This document shows, one piece after another, positions 1-14,600 of a DNA stretch of 64,000 nt; the stretch's first letter is position 1, and each line of letters begins with the position of its first letter. The position numbers were made by a program, and so were the translations under genes. The stretch lies in contig RWJK01001587.1 in the NCBI GenBank assembly GCA_004335835.1, positions 1 through 64,000 on the forward strand. The letters run 5' to 3'. Origin of the DNA: Scenedesmus sp. ARA3. Taxonomy: Eukaryota; Chlorophyta; Chlorophyceae; Sphaeropleales; Scenedesmaceae. Below the pieces are notes generated by a model. It was not told the DNA's origin and ran no database searches. It saw only the letters and a list, made by a program, of their open reading frames with translations.

Positions 1-3000
1 CGCTGTCCTGCTGCCATGCAGAGATGATCGCTGCCTAGCCCACCACCATGGCTCTGCAACCACTCTACCATCTCCCTCCATCTGCCCTGCCACAGCCAGC
101 TGCTAACTCGGTGAGCAAATGCACGCACGCGCACCTGTTATGCTGCCGTCCTGCTGCCAGGCGAATGTAACTTCCGCATAGCCCATCACCCTCAGGTCAG
201 CATTGTAGGTCAGCAGCTCTGCAGTGAGCTGCTTTGACTGCTTGTCCAGGTAGTTGCCGTCCAGCAGGTACTGCAGTGCAGCGGCTGAGGAGGCGCGGGA
301 CAGCTGCGTGGGCAGCAGCACAGGGAAGCCCGGCGCATAGCCCTGCACATGACGATACATACAACAGGTGCAGGAGAGGCAAGCTCGAGTGGGTAATACA
401 GCTGTGTGGGCGGCAGGGCAGGGAAGCCTGGCGCATCACCCTGCAACAAAAGAAGACGACAAGGTGTACAGCAGGTGCAGGTGCAAGTGCATGCCAGGTT
501 AGGTGGTGTTTGGTGGAGCTGCGTGGGCAGCAGCACAGGGAAGCCTGGCGCATAGCCCTGCAGGTGCAATCGGACCAGTCATGCGCAGCAGACGAAGAAG
601 AAGCAAATATGCAGTTGAGGACCAGAGAGCGGCTGGTTGAGACATGCGTGTGCTCATATGCAGTGCGCTCCCAGCACAATGTGAGCTACTGCAATCATTC
701 GGCTGAGAAAAGGCTGGGAGAAGGCTGCAGGGCTGTCAAGATCACAAGTTACCAATTACAAGTCCTACGCATCAGAAGCAGGCAAGCCTTCTTGAGCCTA
801 TGCTCTTCCGTACATTAGAGAAGGACAAGGACATGCCTGGTATGGACCTGAGAGCTCTATCATGAGAACTCGTTCCTGTCCTACTACGCCTTGACAAGAT
901 CACAAAAGATGTGCAGGGGGCAGGTTTAACAGGCCTGACAAGGTCAGCCCTTGCCGGTATGACTTCCCTTCCCTCACCTTCAGTGGCTGGTGCTGGAAGC
1001 CATACGGAATCTTTGTCACCGGCTGCACCTGCAAAGCATCTGAGGCATTGTAGAACCAGCCCTCCTTGCCTTGAAGCTCAGGTCTGTACAAAGCAGCGCT
1101 GCTGCGCAGGAAAGCAGGGTCCACTCCGTACGGGTAGATGTCGTTTGACTGTGCTGCAAAGAGGGAGGAGAGGTACTGGCTGAGCAGTGTGGCGTTGCGG
1201 GCCAGTGGGATGGCTGACTGTTGGCAGCTGAAGTCAAACTTTGACCTGAAAGTGGACCCTGCGAGGAGTGCGGCAGTTTGAAATTGCAATTTGTAGGGCA
1301 AGCACATGAGCAAGAGGCGGTGGACAGTTTGAAAGAAGGACAAGGCCTTAACCCGTAAATACATGTATGTTTGATGCATAATGCACTTTCCCGTGTCTCT
1401 GCAGCGAACACACTGGAAGGCCAGAGCATGTGTGCTGACATGGCGTGCATTTCCCCCTGTCACCTGCACAATCTCTCTGGGGCTTGTCTTCCTGGTAGTA
1501 TGCAGAAACATCCCTTCAATCACCCTGCTGGTGCCAGGCTAATCCAACGCTCCTCTTTCGAACAAGCATACAAGCAAGATGCCTGCGTACTAGTGCATTT
1601 CATTCCCACCCACCTGCACACTCTGCCCTGCTGCTGGTCTTCCTTGTAGTATGCAGAAACAGGCCCCCGATCACCCTGTTGCTGCCAGGGCTTGCACCCA
1701 CAAACCGCCCAGGCTCAGGTGCAACACCAGCCTCATCTACTGCATGATTTGCATTGCTTGCCAGTGATATCTGGTAGCCTGCCCAATGAGAGGTTAAGGT
1801 ATGCAAGTGGCCTCCTGCAGCACTGCTGCTGCTGCTGCTGCTGCCGCCGCCCCCGCTGCTGGCTAGGAGCTTGCGGCCTGTGGAAGCAACCTGCTGAGAG
1901 TTGGAGGTGCTGCATATAAGACAGAAAAATCAACAACAATAAAAGCGTGACGTCCGATACTGTGTGATGCTGCTGGCGAGGAGCTTGCGGCCTGGGGTGG
2001 CACCCTGCTGTGAGCTGGCGCTACTGCACAACAAAAAGAATAAAAAAGCAAGTGCAGCAGCTTTGGATGTCCAACGCGTGTGAGGAGCGTGCAGATGACT
2101 CCCAGAACCGCATAATATTGCGGCTGCTAGAAGCAGGCGTGCATGCTGCTTCAATTGCGTCTGCTGCACATACTTCTCAACCAGATCCTCATTCAATGCC
2201 GCTGCTTTGCGCATGTCACTTGGAGCACTCCTCAACCAAACCGCGCACCGCGCACCTGTTCAGGGCGAACCGCAGCTCCCATACGCGCAGATGCTGCTGC
2301 CCCTCGAAGAAGTGTGCATGCAACAGTGCAAGTCACTCACCTGTTCATGCCAAAGTGCAGCTCCCAATACTTTGCCCTATCACAGCTCCAGCCGTCCGCC
2401 GCCTGCCCAGTAGCAGCGTCCAGCATCAGCGTCTGCTGCACATACTTTTCGGTCGTTGCCTCATTCAATGCCGCTGCTTCCCGCATTGCGGTGATCGTGT
2501 CGCTCATAGAGGCTGCAAGGCTGGCTGCTGCTGAGGCCTGCGTGTTGAACTTTGCTGCTGCCTGGTCGCTGAGGTCACTCAAGGTGGCAACCATGGCATC
2601 GAAGCTGGCCACAAGGTCCTGCACGCAATAAGATCGTGTTCCTCAGTGATATTCTTGCTGTAGCAGGTCACTGGTGGCGCTCAGGATTGCCACCGTAGCA
2701 ATAAAAATGTAGCTGTACAGCCAGGTCAACGCACGATCAAGCCTGCACAGCACAGGTGCCAGACACAAGCCCTCACCCTGAACGTGTTTCTCAGCGCAAC
2801 GTCAGCCGCCGCCTCCCGCTGCTGCGCCTCGCTGCCAAAGGCAACATCCAGCTGACCTGCCGATCCGATGAAATTGTACCTAAATCATTCAAAGGACTGA
2901 TGCTCATGGGCTTAGAAAAACACTGAAGCGCTGTGCATGTGTAAGGCATGCTGGGCACTTTGTTCTCACCTTGAACGTGTTTGTCAGCGCCACATCAGCC

Positions 3001-3145
3001 GCCGCCTCCCGCTGCTGCGCCTCACTACCAAAGGCAGCATCCAGCTGCCCTGCCAGGCTGCTGCCGCTGCTGCCCAGCTGGGCGGCGCGCTGCTCCAGCA
3101 GGTCAACGCTGCTGGTCAGCGCAGACATGTAGGCCTGCAAGCAAC

Positions 3146-3236
<91 letters not shown>

Positions 3237-3612
3237 TTGGAGGCACGTACAGAGCAAAGTGATGTGAGGTTGATGCATCAGCCTCTACTGTAGCGCATAG
3301 TCAGCACAAAACATACTGTGCTCTACAAAACACGCTGCAGCATGAAAATACATTTCCCTAACAGTGTCTACTCACCGCTAGCAGGTCAACATTCTGATCT
3401 GTGAGTGCTGCACTTCTGCCGCCCGTTGCACCCAGATTCGCAGCCAGTGAGCTGTCCAGCGCTGCTAGTGAAGCATCCATGCCGCTGGATGCCTGCAGCA
3501 GCTGCCGCCTGGCTGCAGGACCTGCTGCATCTGTTGGTTCACAGGCACCTGATCCGGCAGCAGCAGTACCATCTGTAGAGCCTGAGCAGTTAGCAGCAGA
3601 GGGCGAGGAGCC

Positions 3613-3644
<32 letters not shown>

Positions 3645-6255
3645 GCTCCTGAAGCATTCGCAGAAAGTGCGCTACGTTGCTTGCAGCAGCGCTGCCTGCA
3701 GGGCTAGCAGCAAAGCTTGCGGCGCTGCTGCTGCTGCTGCTGCTGCTGGTTGATGTGTAAGCAGTTGACTCATCGTAGTGCTGCAGCAGCCTCCTCAGTT
3801 GTGCATTGCCGCTGCTTGCCGCTGCTGCAGCTGAGCTTGCCAATGCAGCTGTGAAGCTATCCAGATCCTTCTTATGCACTCCAGATGGCGAGAACAGGTA
3901 GATGCTGACATTAGCAGTCACAGAGTAGCTCAATGACGGCTGCTGCAGCACATTTGCACTATTCACCACCACATCAGTTGGCTGCATGCTAGCTGCAAGC
4001 TCTGCTGGAAGTGCAGCTAGCACTGCTGCTGCACCTGCAGCACACTGCTCGCTGCTGCTGTTTGTCAGGCCAGCTGCGATTGCCTCGGCTGCTGTGGCAT
4101 TTGCAAGGTCCTTGAAAAGCACAAGGGAAGCGGAGTAGCTGGCTGCTTGGTAGACAATGAGTTGGCGGTCCACGGTATCTGTTGCGCCGTTGCTGTTTGT
4201 AACGGAGTAGGTGAGCGTGTAGCTGCCAGGCATGCAGTTGCCTGCAGCTGCCAGCGCTGCCAGGTCACAAGTGGGACAAGACTGCAGCAGCAGAAGCAGC
4301 AGCAGCAGCAGCAGCAGCAGCAACGAACATACGGGTTGAGTGAACGTGTAGCTGCCTGACATGCAGTTGCCTGCAGCTGCCAGCGCTGCCAGGTCACAGG
4401 TGGGGCAGGACTGCAGCGGACACAGAAAGAAACAGACAAGTGAAGCAGAGCAGACAGGCACAAAGACTCCCTCAGATCACATCGGCCGCATCAGCGCGGG
4501 GTCAACACAACACCAGGAGGAGGCACATAGTACAGTGACGGCGGCATGTATTCACACTAGCAGCTGCAGCATGTTCTAGGTTCTCCCGCAGATGTTGTGC
4601 TGTGGGGTTTTATAACCTAGCCACACCTGAACATCAGCAGAGTCGCAGTCGTCCCTGCTCTGTGTCACTGTGATGTACTGCGTCAGATCCTCCCGCCCCT
4701 GCTGCCCTGGTGACACATCCCAAGCCACAGCCCCGCAGCTGCTGTTCTTGAGGCCGCTTGCGCAAGGCCCAAGAAAGAATGCTGCTGGCTTGCCGTATGC
4801 TGCGTATACAGTGGCAGCTGAGTTGGGCTGCAGCTGCAGGTGGGGCTTGGGCTTGCTGGGGGGCAGCAGCTTCTGGGTTTGGCTGCAGGGGGTGCCTGGG
4901 GATGGATGGTATCACGCATATGTCAAGCAGGGGATGTTGAGCAGCACTTTAACACATTGCATGTGGTCTCGGCACAAATTTGTGGCTACAGTGTGATGCA
5001 AGAGCACACACGCATATAGGCCAGCTGAAATCATACACACACATGCTCACAGGTGGCACAACAGTTCACAGCTGTCAATCGCATTTCAAAAGTTGTTATA
5101 GTTTTTAAATAAAACCTTGTGAGTATTATTTTCCTGCTCGGCCTCACCCGAGCAGAAGCTCCTGCCGGCTGCTGCATCCTCGCAGAAGAAAGGAGCACTG
5201 CTGCTTGGGCAGGGCTTGTCAATTACAACGGTGCGCACCGCAGATGCGATCAGCATGGGTATGCCACTGTCCCACACCCAGAAGTCCACCTGAGAGAAGC
5301 AGCAGCGGCAGCGCATACAGGATGATGATTCTTATGAGACGCAGCATTACATGACCTGTTTGGCCCAACTTAGGCTTTCTATGCAAGCGGAACAAAGCGT
5401 ACGGCAAGCAGAGGGCCGAAAGGCAGGCCATGGTCCCTGAGGACTGTTGCAGGTGGCGTGAAAAAAGACAGTAGGAAAACTGCAGGCTGCCAGTAGTTGC
5501 GTCCCACATTGAACTGGCTCCTTTCAGGCATATTTGTGTCAATGCCACATGCCTTGAGCCCCTTGGCAGCAAAGAAGACACACAAAACAGAAAACTAGCA
5601 GACACAGCCACACAGCATGTGGCCAGTAGCTCCTCTATCGCACCTTGAACTGGCTGCCTTCAGGCATGGATGTGTCCATGCCGCATCCCTTGAGCCCCTC
5701 TCTAATAATACGCACAAAACATATACCTAGCAAACACAGCCACACAGCATGTGGCCAATAGCTTCCCTATCGCACCTTGAACTGGCTGCCTTCAGGCATG
5801 GATGTGTCAATGCTGCACCCCTTCAGCCCCTTCGTAGCAAAGAAGTGCCTCCGCAGCTCAACAGGAGAGCAGCCCCGACTCAGGCACTGCTCCGGTGGAC
5901 ACACCACAATCTCATCTGTCTGATTCTCGCCAGCGCCTCTGCTGCTGCCGCCGCCTGCGCTGTCATCTGCTGCTGCTGCTGCTGCTGCAGCAGGAATGCC
6001 ATCTGGGTCAAATGCTGTGGCACCTGGCTCACATGGGTTGTCAGCAGAAGGGATAATTCCATCTCTGCATGGCTCATAGCTGCTGCCTTGCCTAACATAC
6101 ACCACACTGCCGAAGCTGCTGCTGGTGATGAGAGTGACAACCGGCGGCTGGTTAGGTGCTTCAACTTGAGCTGAGCTGACAGCAGCAGCAGCTTTTGCAG
6201 TGATGCTGGTAGTGCTCTGAGGGCCTGTTGAGGGCTGCTGCCCTGCAGATGGCCC

Positions 6256-6288
<33 letters not shown>

Positions 6289-9200
6289 GCCGGCACCAGC
6301 AGAGAAGCTGACGCAGCTGCCGCCGACACTGCAGGTGACCTGCAGCAGCAGCAAGTCAGCCATGTGAGATGCTTCACGCGTTTGCTGTGGGGACATGCTG
6401 CTGAAGCATTGCAGTGCAAGGCAGCGCCCACACAGCAGCACACATGTGGTTCGTGGTAACCTTGATGTAGATGAGAACAAAAGCTTACCTTGTTTGGGCA
6501 CAGCGCCTCGCCAGAGGGGCACACCGCCCTGATGGTGATGCGGCGCCGAGCGCTTGCCGTTAGCCCAGCGCTGTTGGTGCCGCTGAAGGTTATATTATGA
6601 AGTCAACAGGTGCATAATCACTAGCACACAGCACTAGCCAGGCCCAGCACACTTTTCTGCTCAGTACATAAAGCAGTACCCAGGCCTGCAAGCTCACCTT
6701 GTCAGAGCACAGCGCCTCCCCAGACGGGCACACCGCCTTGATTGTGATGCGCCGCCGAGGGCTTGCAGATAGCCCGGCGCTGTTGGTGACGCTGAAGGTT
6801 ATGTTGTAATCATCAGGTGCATCAGCGCCAGCACACAGCACTAGCCAGGCCCAGCACTCTCATCTGCTCAGACTACAGCACTACCCAAGCCTGCAAGCTC
6901 ACCTTGTCGGGGCACAGCGCCTCGCCAGACGGGCATACCGCCTTGACTGTGCGCCGCCGAACGCTTGCTGTTGGTGACACTGAAGTTTTATTGTAATCGC
7001 CTGGGGCATTCAGCACTAGCACACAACACTAGCCAGGTCCAGCACACGCATCTGTTTAGTACACACAGCAGTAGCCAGGCATGCAAGCTCACCTTGTCAG
7101 AGCACAGCGCCTCGCCAGATGGGCACACCGCCTTAATCGTGATGCGGCGACGAGTGCTTGCAGACAGCCCGGCGCTGTTGGTGACGCTGAAGGTTATGTT
7201 GTAGTCACCAGGTGTCTCGCTGTTGATGCCGCAAGCCAGCAGCACAGGCACTGGCCGCTGGTTGCCCTGCGGGCGCCACCTGCACATGCAGACAGCAGAC
7301 ATACATGTGGCGTGGAGGTTGAGTTGTAGTCGCCAGGTGTGTCGCTGTTGATGCCGCAGACCAACATCACAGGCACAGGTCGCTGGTTGCCCTGACGGCG
7401 CCACCTGCACATGGGACAGGCAGCCGTACATGTGACGACGAACACAACCAAGCACCAAGCAATGCTCTCTGTTTGATGTGATGCGAGACGCATTTGCGCT
7501 AGCAACACCATTTGCAAGAAAACAGCTGTCTCCAATCAGAGTACTAAACGTACAGCTTACAGCAAAGGTGTGCTGTCATTATGAGCCTATCAAGATTCAA
7601 CTGCACCAAAACAAACATCTTGCTGCAGCACCCACCTGTTCCCACACACCAGCACCTGGCGCTCCATATTGCCATCTCTGTCCCCCTTCACATAATGACC
7701 CAAGTACACCAAGCCAAACAGCTGCTGCACCAAACCAACCATCATGCTGCACCACTCACCTTTTGCCGCACACCAGCACTTGGCGCTCCATGTTTCCATC
7801 CCTGTCATCCTCTGCCGCCACGCCCCGCTCACAATGGAGGCAGATTTCATCGCAGACACAAACGCAGATGTTATCGCTCACCTGTTGCTGCACACCAGCG
7901 CCTGGCGCTCCATGTTCTCGTCCCTGACACCCTTCACCGCGTGGTTCAGATGCACCATAGCAAACATCTTGCTACATCACCCACATGTTGCCGCACACCA
8001 GCACCTGTCGCTCCATATTGCCATCTCTATCATCCTCCGCTGCCACGCCCTGCTCACACAGCGCAGCTATCATGCAGATATCACCGCAGTTGACACCAAA
8101 ATATCGCTCACCTGTTGCCGCACACCAACACCTGTCGCTCCATGATTTCATCCCTGTCATCCTCTGCCGCCACGCCCCGCTCACACAGCACATATTTCAT
8201 TGCAGATACAAACACACACATCATCGCTCACCTTTGCCACACACCAGCACCTGTCTCACCATATTGCCATCCCTGTCATCCTCCGCTGCCACGCCCCGCT
8301 CACACAGCGCAGATGTCATATCAGATACAAACACATACATCAGCACCCACCTGTTGCCACACACCAGTACTTGGCGCTCCATGTTTCCATCCCTGTCATC
8401 CTCTGCTGCCACGCCCCGCTCACACAGCGCAGATACCATGGCAGATACCAATGCACACATTATCACCCACCTGTTGCCGCACACCAGTACCTGGCGCTCC
8501 ATGTTACCATCTCTGTTTTCCTTCAAAGCATGACCCAACACTCAAGCGTCAGTTCACTCACTACCCACCTGTTACCGCACACAAGGACCTGGCGTTCCAT
8601 GTTCCCATCCCTATCATCCTCTGCTGCCACGCCCCGCTCACACAGCGCAGAAATCGGCGCACTGTCAGCACATCTGTCATACACGCCGCCAGCCAGAATC
8701 TGCACAGGGCCTGACTTCAGCAGGCTGATCCTGGGAGGAGTTGGGCCAGCTGGCTTTGCAGCAGCAGCATTGGAGCTAGCCTTGCTGCTGCTGCTGCTGC
8801 TGCTGGAGGATGAGGTAGAAGCTGCTGTAGTGCTGCCGCTGCTGCTGCCAGCAGTGGTTGAAACGGCGCCGGGAGCAGCAAATGACAGCAGCTGTGACGC
8901 GCCGCACACGCCCGAGACGGTACATGTTGGCTGGTTGATGTCAGGGTTGATGCAATATGACTCTCCCTTTGGACACACCACTTTAATCAGCCGCCTTGCC
9001 AGCGGTGCTGCATTTCCAGATTTATCTTCAACGTAATACTCCACAACAAACCCAAACTCTTTGCCTGGAGCCGTAGGCACGCTCGTATCTACAGCTCCGA
9101 CGCCGAAGGATTGGATGCTCGTCGACAGATCCCCGTCGACCGCATCCATTGCGGAAGCTCCTGGATCTTTCCAGGCAGACTTGTACGCAACAGTGTCGAT

Positions 9201-11616
9201 CATAATCACAGCGCCACTGGCAGTGATAGCAGCACTGCCAGAACCCAGCAGCCGGAGCCTTGGAGGCGTCTTGTCAACAGGAGGGATGAAGGCTGCAGCC
9301 GCACTGCTGCTGCTGCTGCCGCTGGAGCTGGATGAGGAGGTACTGCTGCTGCCTGTGCTGCTGCTGAAAGCCCTCAAGCAGAGGCCTTGAATGGAGCATG
9401 CAGCTAGCTCTGGGCACCACCTCTCTGGAGACGTGCACCTGCGGGAACATCAACAGGAAGTAAAAAGGCGTGCTGTGCGTGCTGTTGCTGCCATATGCAC
9501 GCTTACCAACGATGCATGCTTGGTTGCTGAAGTGCAACATATCCATGCATGTTGCCCATACAGCAGCCTGCAGTTGCCCTGACCTGGATGTGATCACACA
9601 ACGTAAAGCAACACCACAGAGGTATGATGAACAGCACAAATCAAAAGCTTCAGCCAACACATGTTTGTGACGCTGAACATTGACTGTGGCTGCTCTCACC
9701 TTGAAGTGACCACAACGTAGCGCCGCAGCGGTACTGCCTGATTGCCTGCCACATCTCGTGCTGAGTATGTGAACACAAACGTAGCATTGCTTGCTGTCGG
9801 CAGCGTTGTGTTGATCGCTGGCAGCGCAGCCCCGCATGTGAGCCTGCGGCTGTCAGTTGCAGCTGCTGTTTCGATGCCGCTGGGCCGGCTGCACAGCTGC
9901 AGCCGTGTTACTACTGTTACGTCGTTGCCGTCAATGTTGTCATATGCTGTGGCCCCCGGGTCACTGAACCTGTCTGCTTGAAGGACAGACATGTAGGGGC
10001 TGCCGGAAAGCGTTATAACGGGTGGCGAGGTGTCAATGATCTTGCTGAGATCAATGGGCGGAGGTGTGGGAGTGCTGCTGCTGCTGCCACTGATTGGTGT
10101 AGCCACAACAACCTGCAGCTGGCTAGCTTGAATGTCCACCACCCGTACAGTGGTGCTGGTAGTGCCAGTGCTGCTGCTGGGTGCTGTGCTGCTGCTGCTG
10201 CTGCTGGTGGTGGTGGTGGAGGCAGCTGCGTATGCAAAGCCATCCATTGAGCCCCTGCCAGGCAGTGTCACTGTAAAGTTGGCCACCTGCATGAAGCAGC
10301 ACATGATGTGGGAGCAAGGCAGAGAGGTCGGGGCCTAGCAAAATGGCCAGCGAAAAGCACTGCAGCATACATGACGCCTGCGCTCATCCTGTTGTGGTTC
10401 ATACCGCTTTAAATGGTGCCAGCACCAAATGTAACCACTCCTAACTCAGATGAATACCGCCAGGTGAGCATGAGGTGATGTTGTAGATCATGGGTGCATA
10501 AACCTGTCAGATGTATGGACACGTGTCGTGTACTGGAGCTTGCAGTTACACCTGCTGCCATGACCGTCAAAGGCTCACCTTGGTGTTTGCAGCCACCAAT
10601 GCTGGGTAGCTGTCGCTGCTGAAGGCCACAGCTGGCAGCTACAAATCAAACTAGTGGTAAGCAAGGAGACAGTACACTGACTACATAGCTTTGTTCAGCT
10701 GCTGCCATGACATGATGGCCAAAGGCTTGACTTACCTTGGCGTTTGCAGCCACCATTGCTGGGTAGCTGTCGCTGCTGAAGGCCACAGCTGGCAGCTACT
10801 GAACAAACTAGCGGTAAGCACGGTGACAGTAGCTTGTTTCAGCTGCTACCATTACATGATGGCCAGAGGCTTGACTTACCTTGGCATTTGCAGCCACCAG
10901 TGCCGGGTAGCTCTCGCTGCAGAAAGCCACAGCTGGCAGCTACTGAACAAAATTTTTCAACAGCAGGTGTACCTGTTCTCTGCTACAGCTGCTGCCATGG
11001 CATGACAGTCAAACACCCACTCTCACCTTGGCATTTGCAGCCACCAGTGCTGGGTAGCTGTCGCTGCTGAAGGCCACAGCTGGCAGCTTGCTCAGCAGGA
11101 ATGCAAAATAGTCCAGCGCTGAGAGGCCCTCAAAGGGCGAGGAGATGTTGGCATAGGTGCTGGGGAACCACATCTGCAGACCAGGAAACAGGCAAGAGCG
11201 AGCGCGAGAGATTTAGAAACGAAAGCTCTGTTTGTACTTGGGGTTGTACAACCCACATGTGCATGGCATACGAAGAACAATGTGGCACAGGCAGAACTGC
11301 AGCTGCAGAAACAATGAACAATAGCATTGTGGACAGCAACTTGCGTTGCACATCTTCAGCTTACTCACCGTTGCATTGATGGAGAGGGAAGTACCTGGCA
11401 GTGCTGCCGCCTGTACCCAGCTTGCTCCATCCAGCGCCGCCTTTGCAGCAACCACAGCCGTGAAGTCTGAAAGCGCCTTTGCACTGCCGCCGGCATATCT
11501 TGCCACTACCACATCCGGCATTGACACCACAAACGCAACACGCGGATTCACCAGCGGGTTAAACAGCGCAAGAGATGCAGCCGTAACAGCGCTGCTGTCG
11601 CTTGCTGCACTTGCAT

Positions 11617-11647
<31 letters not shown>

Positions 11648-14600
11648 GGGGTTGGGCACTGCTGCCAGGTGGAACTTTGTGACGTTGAAGCTGTTTGTGA
11701 GGTTGGGGTGCCGCAGGGAGAGCAGCGCCAGGTATGTATCTGGCATGCTGGGGAAGATCTGGAAGGTGTAGAAACCTCGGACGGCATCAAATACCCCTGC
11801 AGGCCAAGTTCAAGGTGACGCTGTTACTTGCCAAATTTGCACACCTCATGACAGTTAAAGTACTACTGTCGTGTATGCATGCATGCATGCATGCATGCAG
11901 GATGCTGAGTCATGGCCACACACGGCCTGCAGCATGAGTAACATGATGATGACATGACCTGCAGCGCCTGACAGCTGGACGGCACACGCCCCTGACCGAA
12001 ACAAAAGCTCGGCATACATCCAAATTTGAAGCAAGCATACTGCACAAACCCAGCTGACCTTGGTACGTGATGATGCTCGCATTCAATGGCAGCCAATCCT
12101 GCACTGCATTGCCACCATCTGGCGAAGCCAGCTGCTCAAAAGTGTAGTTGGCAGGCAGTGGAGCTGGCGCATCAAACATGTCAACTAACGGCGGCTCCAT
12201 TTCATAGTCACTCAAATATGTCCAGCCAACTGGAGCAGTACTGCTGCTGTTGGTTTGTCCAGCAGGACTTGGTGAGGGAGAGGGCTTGGGAGCAGGAGAT
12301 GCAAATGTAAAGTTGCTGGCAGTGGGAGCAGTTGCATTTGTAGAGTTGCTGCTGTTGGCTTGCAGCAGCGAGCGCAGATGCAGGTGCTCCGGTGCCATGA
12401 GGGTGTCTGCTAGCAATGCACGCCGTGCAATGGTTTGTGCTGCTGCTGCTGCTGTTGCATTGGCTGCGGGTGCCAGGCTGTACTGCTGCAGGATTGAGGC
12501 CTCCAGGCTGGATGGTACTAACGACAGCAGCGCCGTGAGTTTGGGATCTGCTGTGACCCTGCAGCGACACAACACAACAACACATGCCACGTCACACTGC
12601 GTGCATGCAACATGGCAACCAGTGCACTGGCAAGTGCAGGAACACATGCAGGACGGCACCTGGAGACATTGAACTGCCCAGGTCTCAAGCTGGCTCTCAC
12701 GAGATGCTGCTAACTGAGTGCCCTGCCTAACTAATTACTGGAGTATATGAACAAAGCATCAAGCTAAGCTGGGCATGAAACCCAGCTTTGTTTCATAACT
12801 ACAGCAGCAGCTACTCACAGCACGCCTGCCTTGTCAACAATCAACAAACTCACACATACCAAGTGTCCTCCAAGTACGCCATCAATGCAGCAGTGTAAGC
12901 GCTGTCCAGGCATGCTGCTAGGAACCATAATCAGCTGCTACTCACCGCACGCCTGCCTTGTCAACAATTGGCACGTAAGCATATGATGCTTCCTCCAGAT
13001 ACACCATCAGCAGAGCTCCCTCAGTAATCAAGCTGGTAGCAGCCAGGCCCAGAGACACCAGGGAAGCCTGCTGCAGGCTTGTATTCAGCGCCAAAAATGA
13101 CAGCGATCTGCCAGAAATAACAATCGCTTGTGATGCTGCTGTCTGGCTGTCGATTGTCATTCGGAGGGTGAGGACTTCCTCCCTCTTTGGTGTGAGAGTG
13201 AGTGTCCAGGTGTTGTCAGGTTGGCGGGTGAGCGGCGGGACAGCAACGGCACCGCTGATGTTGCCTGTAGGGCAGAGACGAAGCAAAGGAGCAGCAGCCA
13301 GGTGTGAGAATGAGGCTCCAGGTGCTGTCGGGCTGGCGGGCAAATGGGTGCCGCTGATGTTGCCTGCAAGGGAATGATGGGGCGGCAGCAACATGTGCAG
13401 TGAGTGTGTGCATGGGCGCTACGCATATTGCTGCACTACTTTGCATTGCGCTGACGCCGTGTTGTTGCTGTTGGAAGGGTGCTTGCAAAGGGCCGACAAG
13501 TCCATCAAACAACAAATACATTGATTGACTTCTCTCAGCACACCAAGCAGCCCACCTGTCACTGTCGCCCTGACGCTGTCAGCGCAGGCCTGCTAAGTGC
13601 AGCACGCAGTGCTGCTATAGCCATGCAACCTGATGCTGCGGCCAGTGCGTTGCAGCTGTTGGAGGATGCTTGTCAAAGGTGTCGCAGATCAAGCACATGG
13701 CATTCAACGCATTACTCAACAGCTTACCTGTCACTGTTACACGAACGTTGTCAGCTGTAAAAACAGGCCTGCCAAGTGCGGAGCGCAGCGCTGCAACAAC
13801 GACCAATGGGTCCCCTGCCCTGCCAGTTGTGAAGCCAGCTAGCGATGAGTTAGCTGCTGCTGCATACAGCTGGGACACGTTGAAAGCAATGTCCCTTGTC
13901 GCCTGCAGCAGCACAAACAGCACAGCAAGTCTCAACAGCCAGCTTAACATGTGGCTGGAGTGACTGGAGCAGCCTTGTCATCGGCAAGCTGCCTGCAGGA
14001 GTAAGACCAAAAGCAGTGCACAGTACCCCACCGCGTACAGCAGAAGCTGCGGGAAGGCCATTGAACATATGTGCATAGCTGCGGAGACAGTGCATTTGCA
14101 GCCACATGCTGCGCTACTCACAAATGGTGCAGTGCTTGTGTTGCTCTGGCGTATCTGCAGCTGCCCAGAGTATGTAACATTGCTCGGGAGCTTGAAGGGT
14201 ACCACAAAGGAGCCATTGCTGCTTGACCAGAACCCAGGGAAAGTCAACGGCAGGCTGGCAGCTGTTGCATTGCTGCTGCTTGGCGCCGTGGCATTGGCTG
14301 TAGCGTTTGTTGCATTGCTTGTGGAGTTTGAAAGCGCCGCTGTCAGCACCAGCTGCACAGATAAGCCAGGATGTGCACGGAAAGGCCTGCCAGTAAACCT
14401 GATCACTGGGAGGTACAGCATGTGCCAGCTGCTTGCAAGGACAGGCACAGCCGTGCCAGCTGCAGCTGTTACATTGCTCCTGGATGTTTGACCATCACGC
14501 TGCAGTGTAACCGCATTAAACATGGCAGCTGTGTCCAGCGCAGAAGGAAGCGTAGAGTTAATGCGAAGGGTGATGCTGTCGCCTGCTTGTAAGCCGTCCA

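Noticed and set aside
2904..3278. Open frames of polyCys, polyAla and polySer
   Set aside because: They are translations of the (CAG)n tract; the tract lies in an intron right before an acceptor.
7620..8568. CRISPR-like array (regular repeats and spacers)
   Set aside because: Units are copies of a eukaryotic exon end with donor site, diverged, without unique spacers; the host is a eukaryote.
5776..10286. Toxin gene, because this Ig fold is also known from a bacterial crystal toxin
   Set aside because: Only the common DUF5011-type spacer fold is present; no toxin domain is seen and the context is an algal surface protein.
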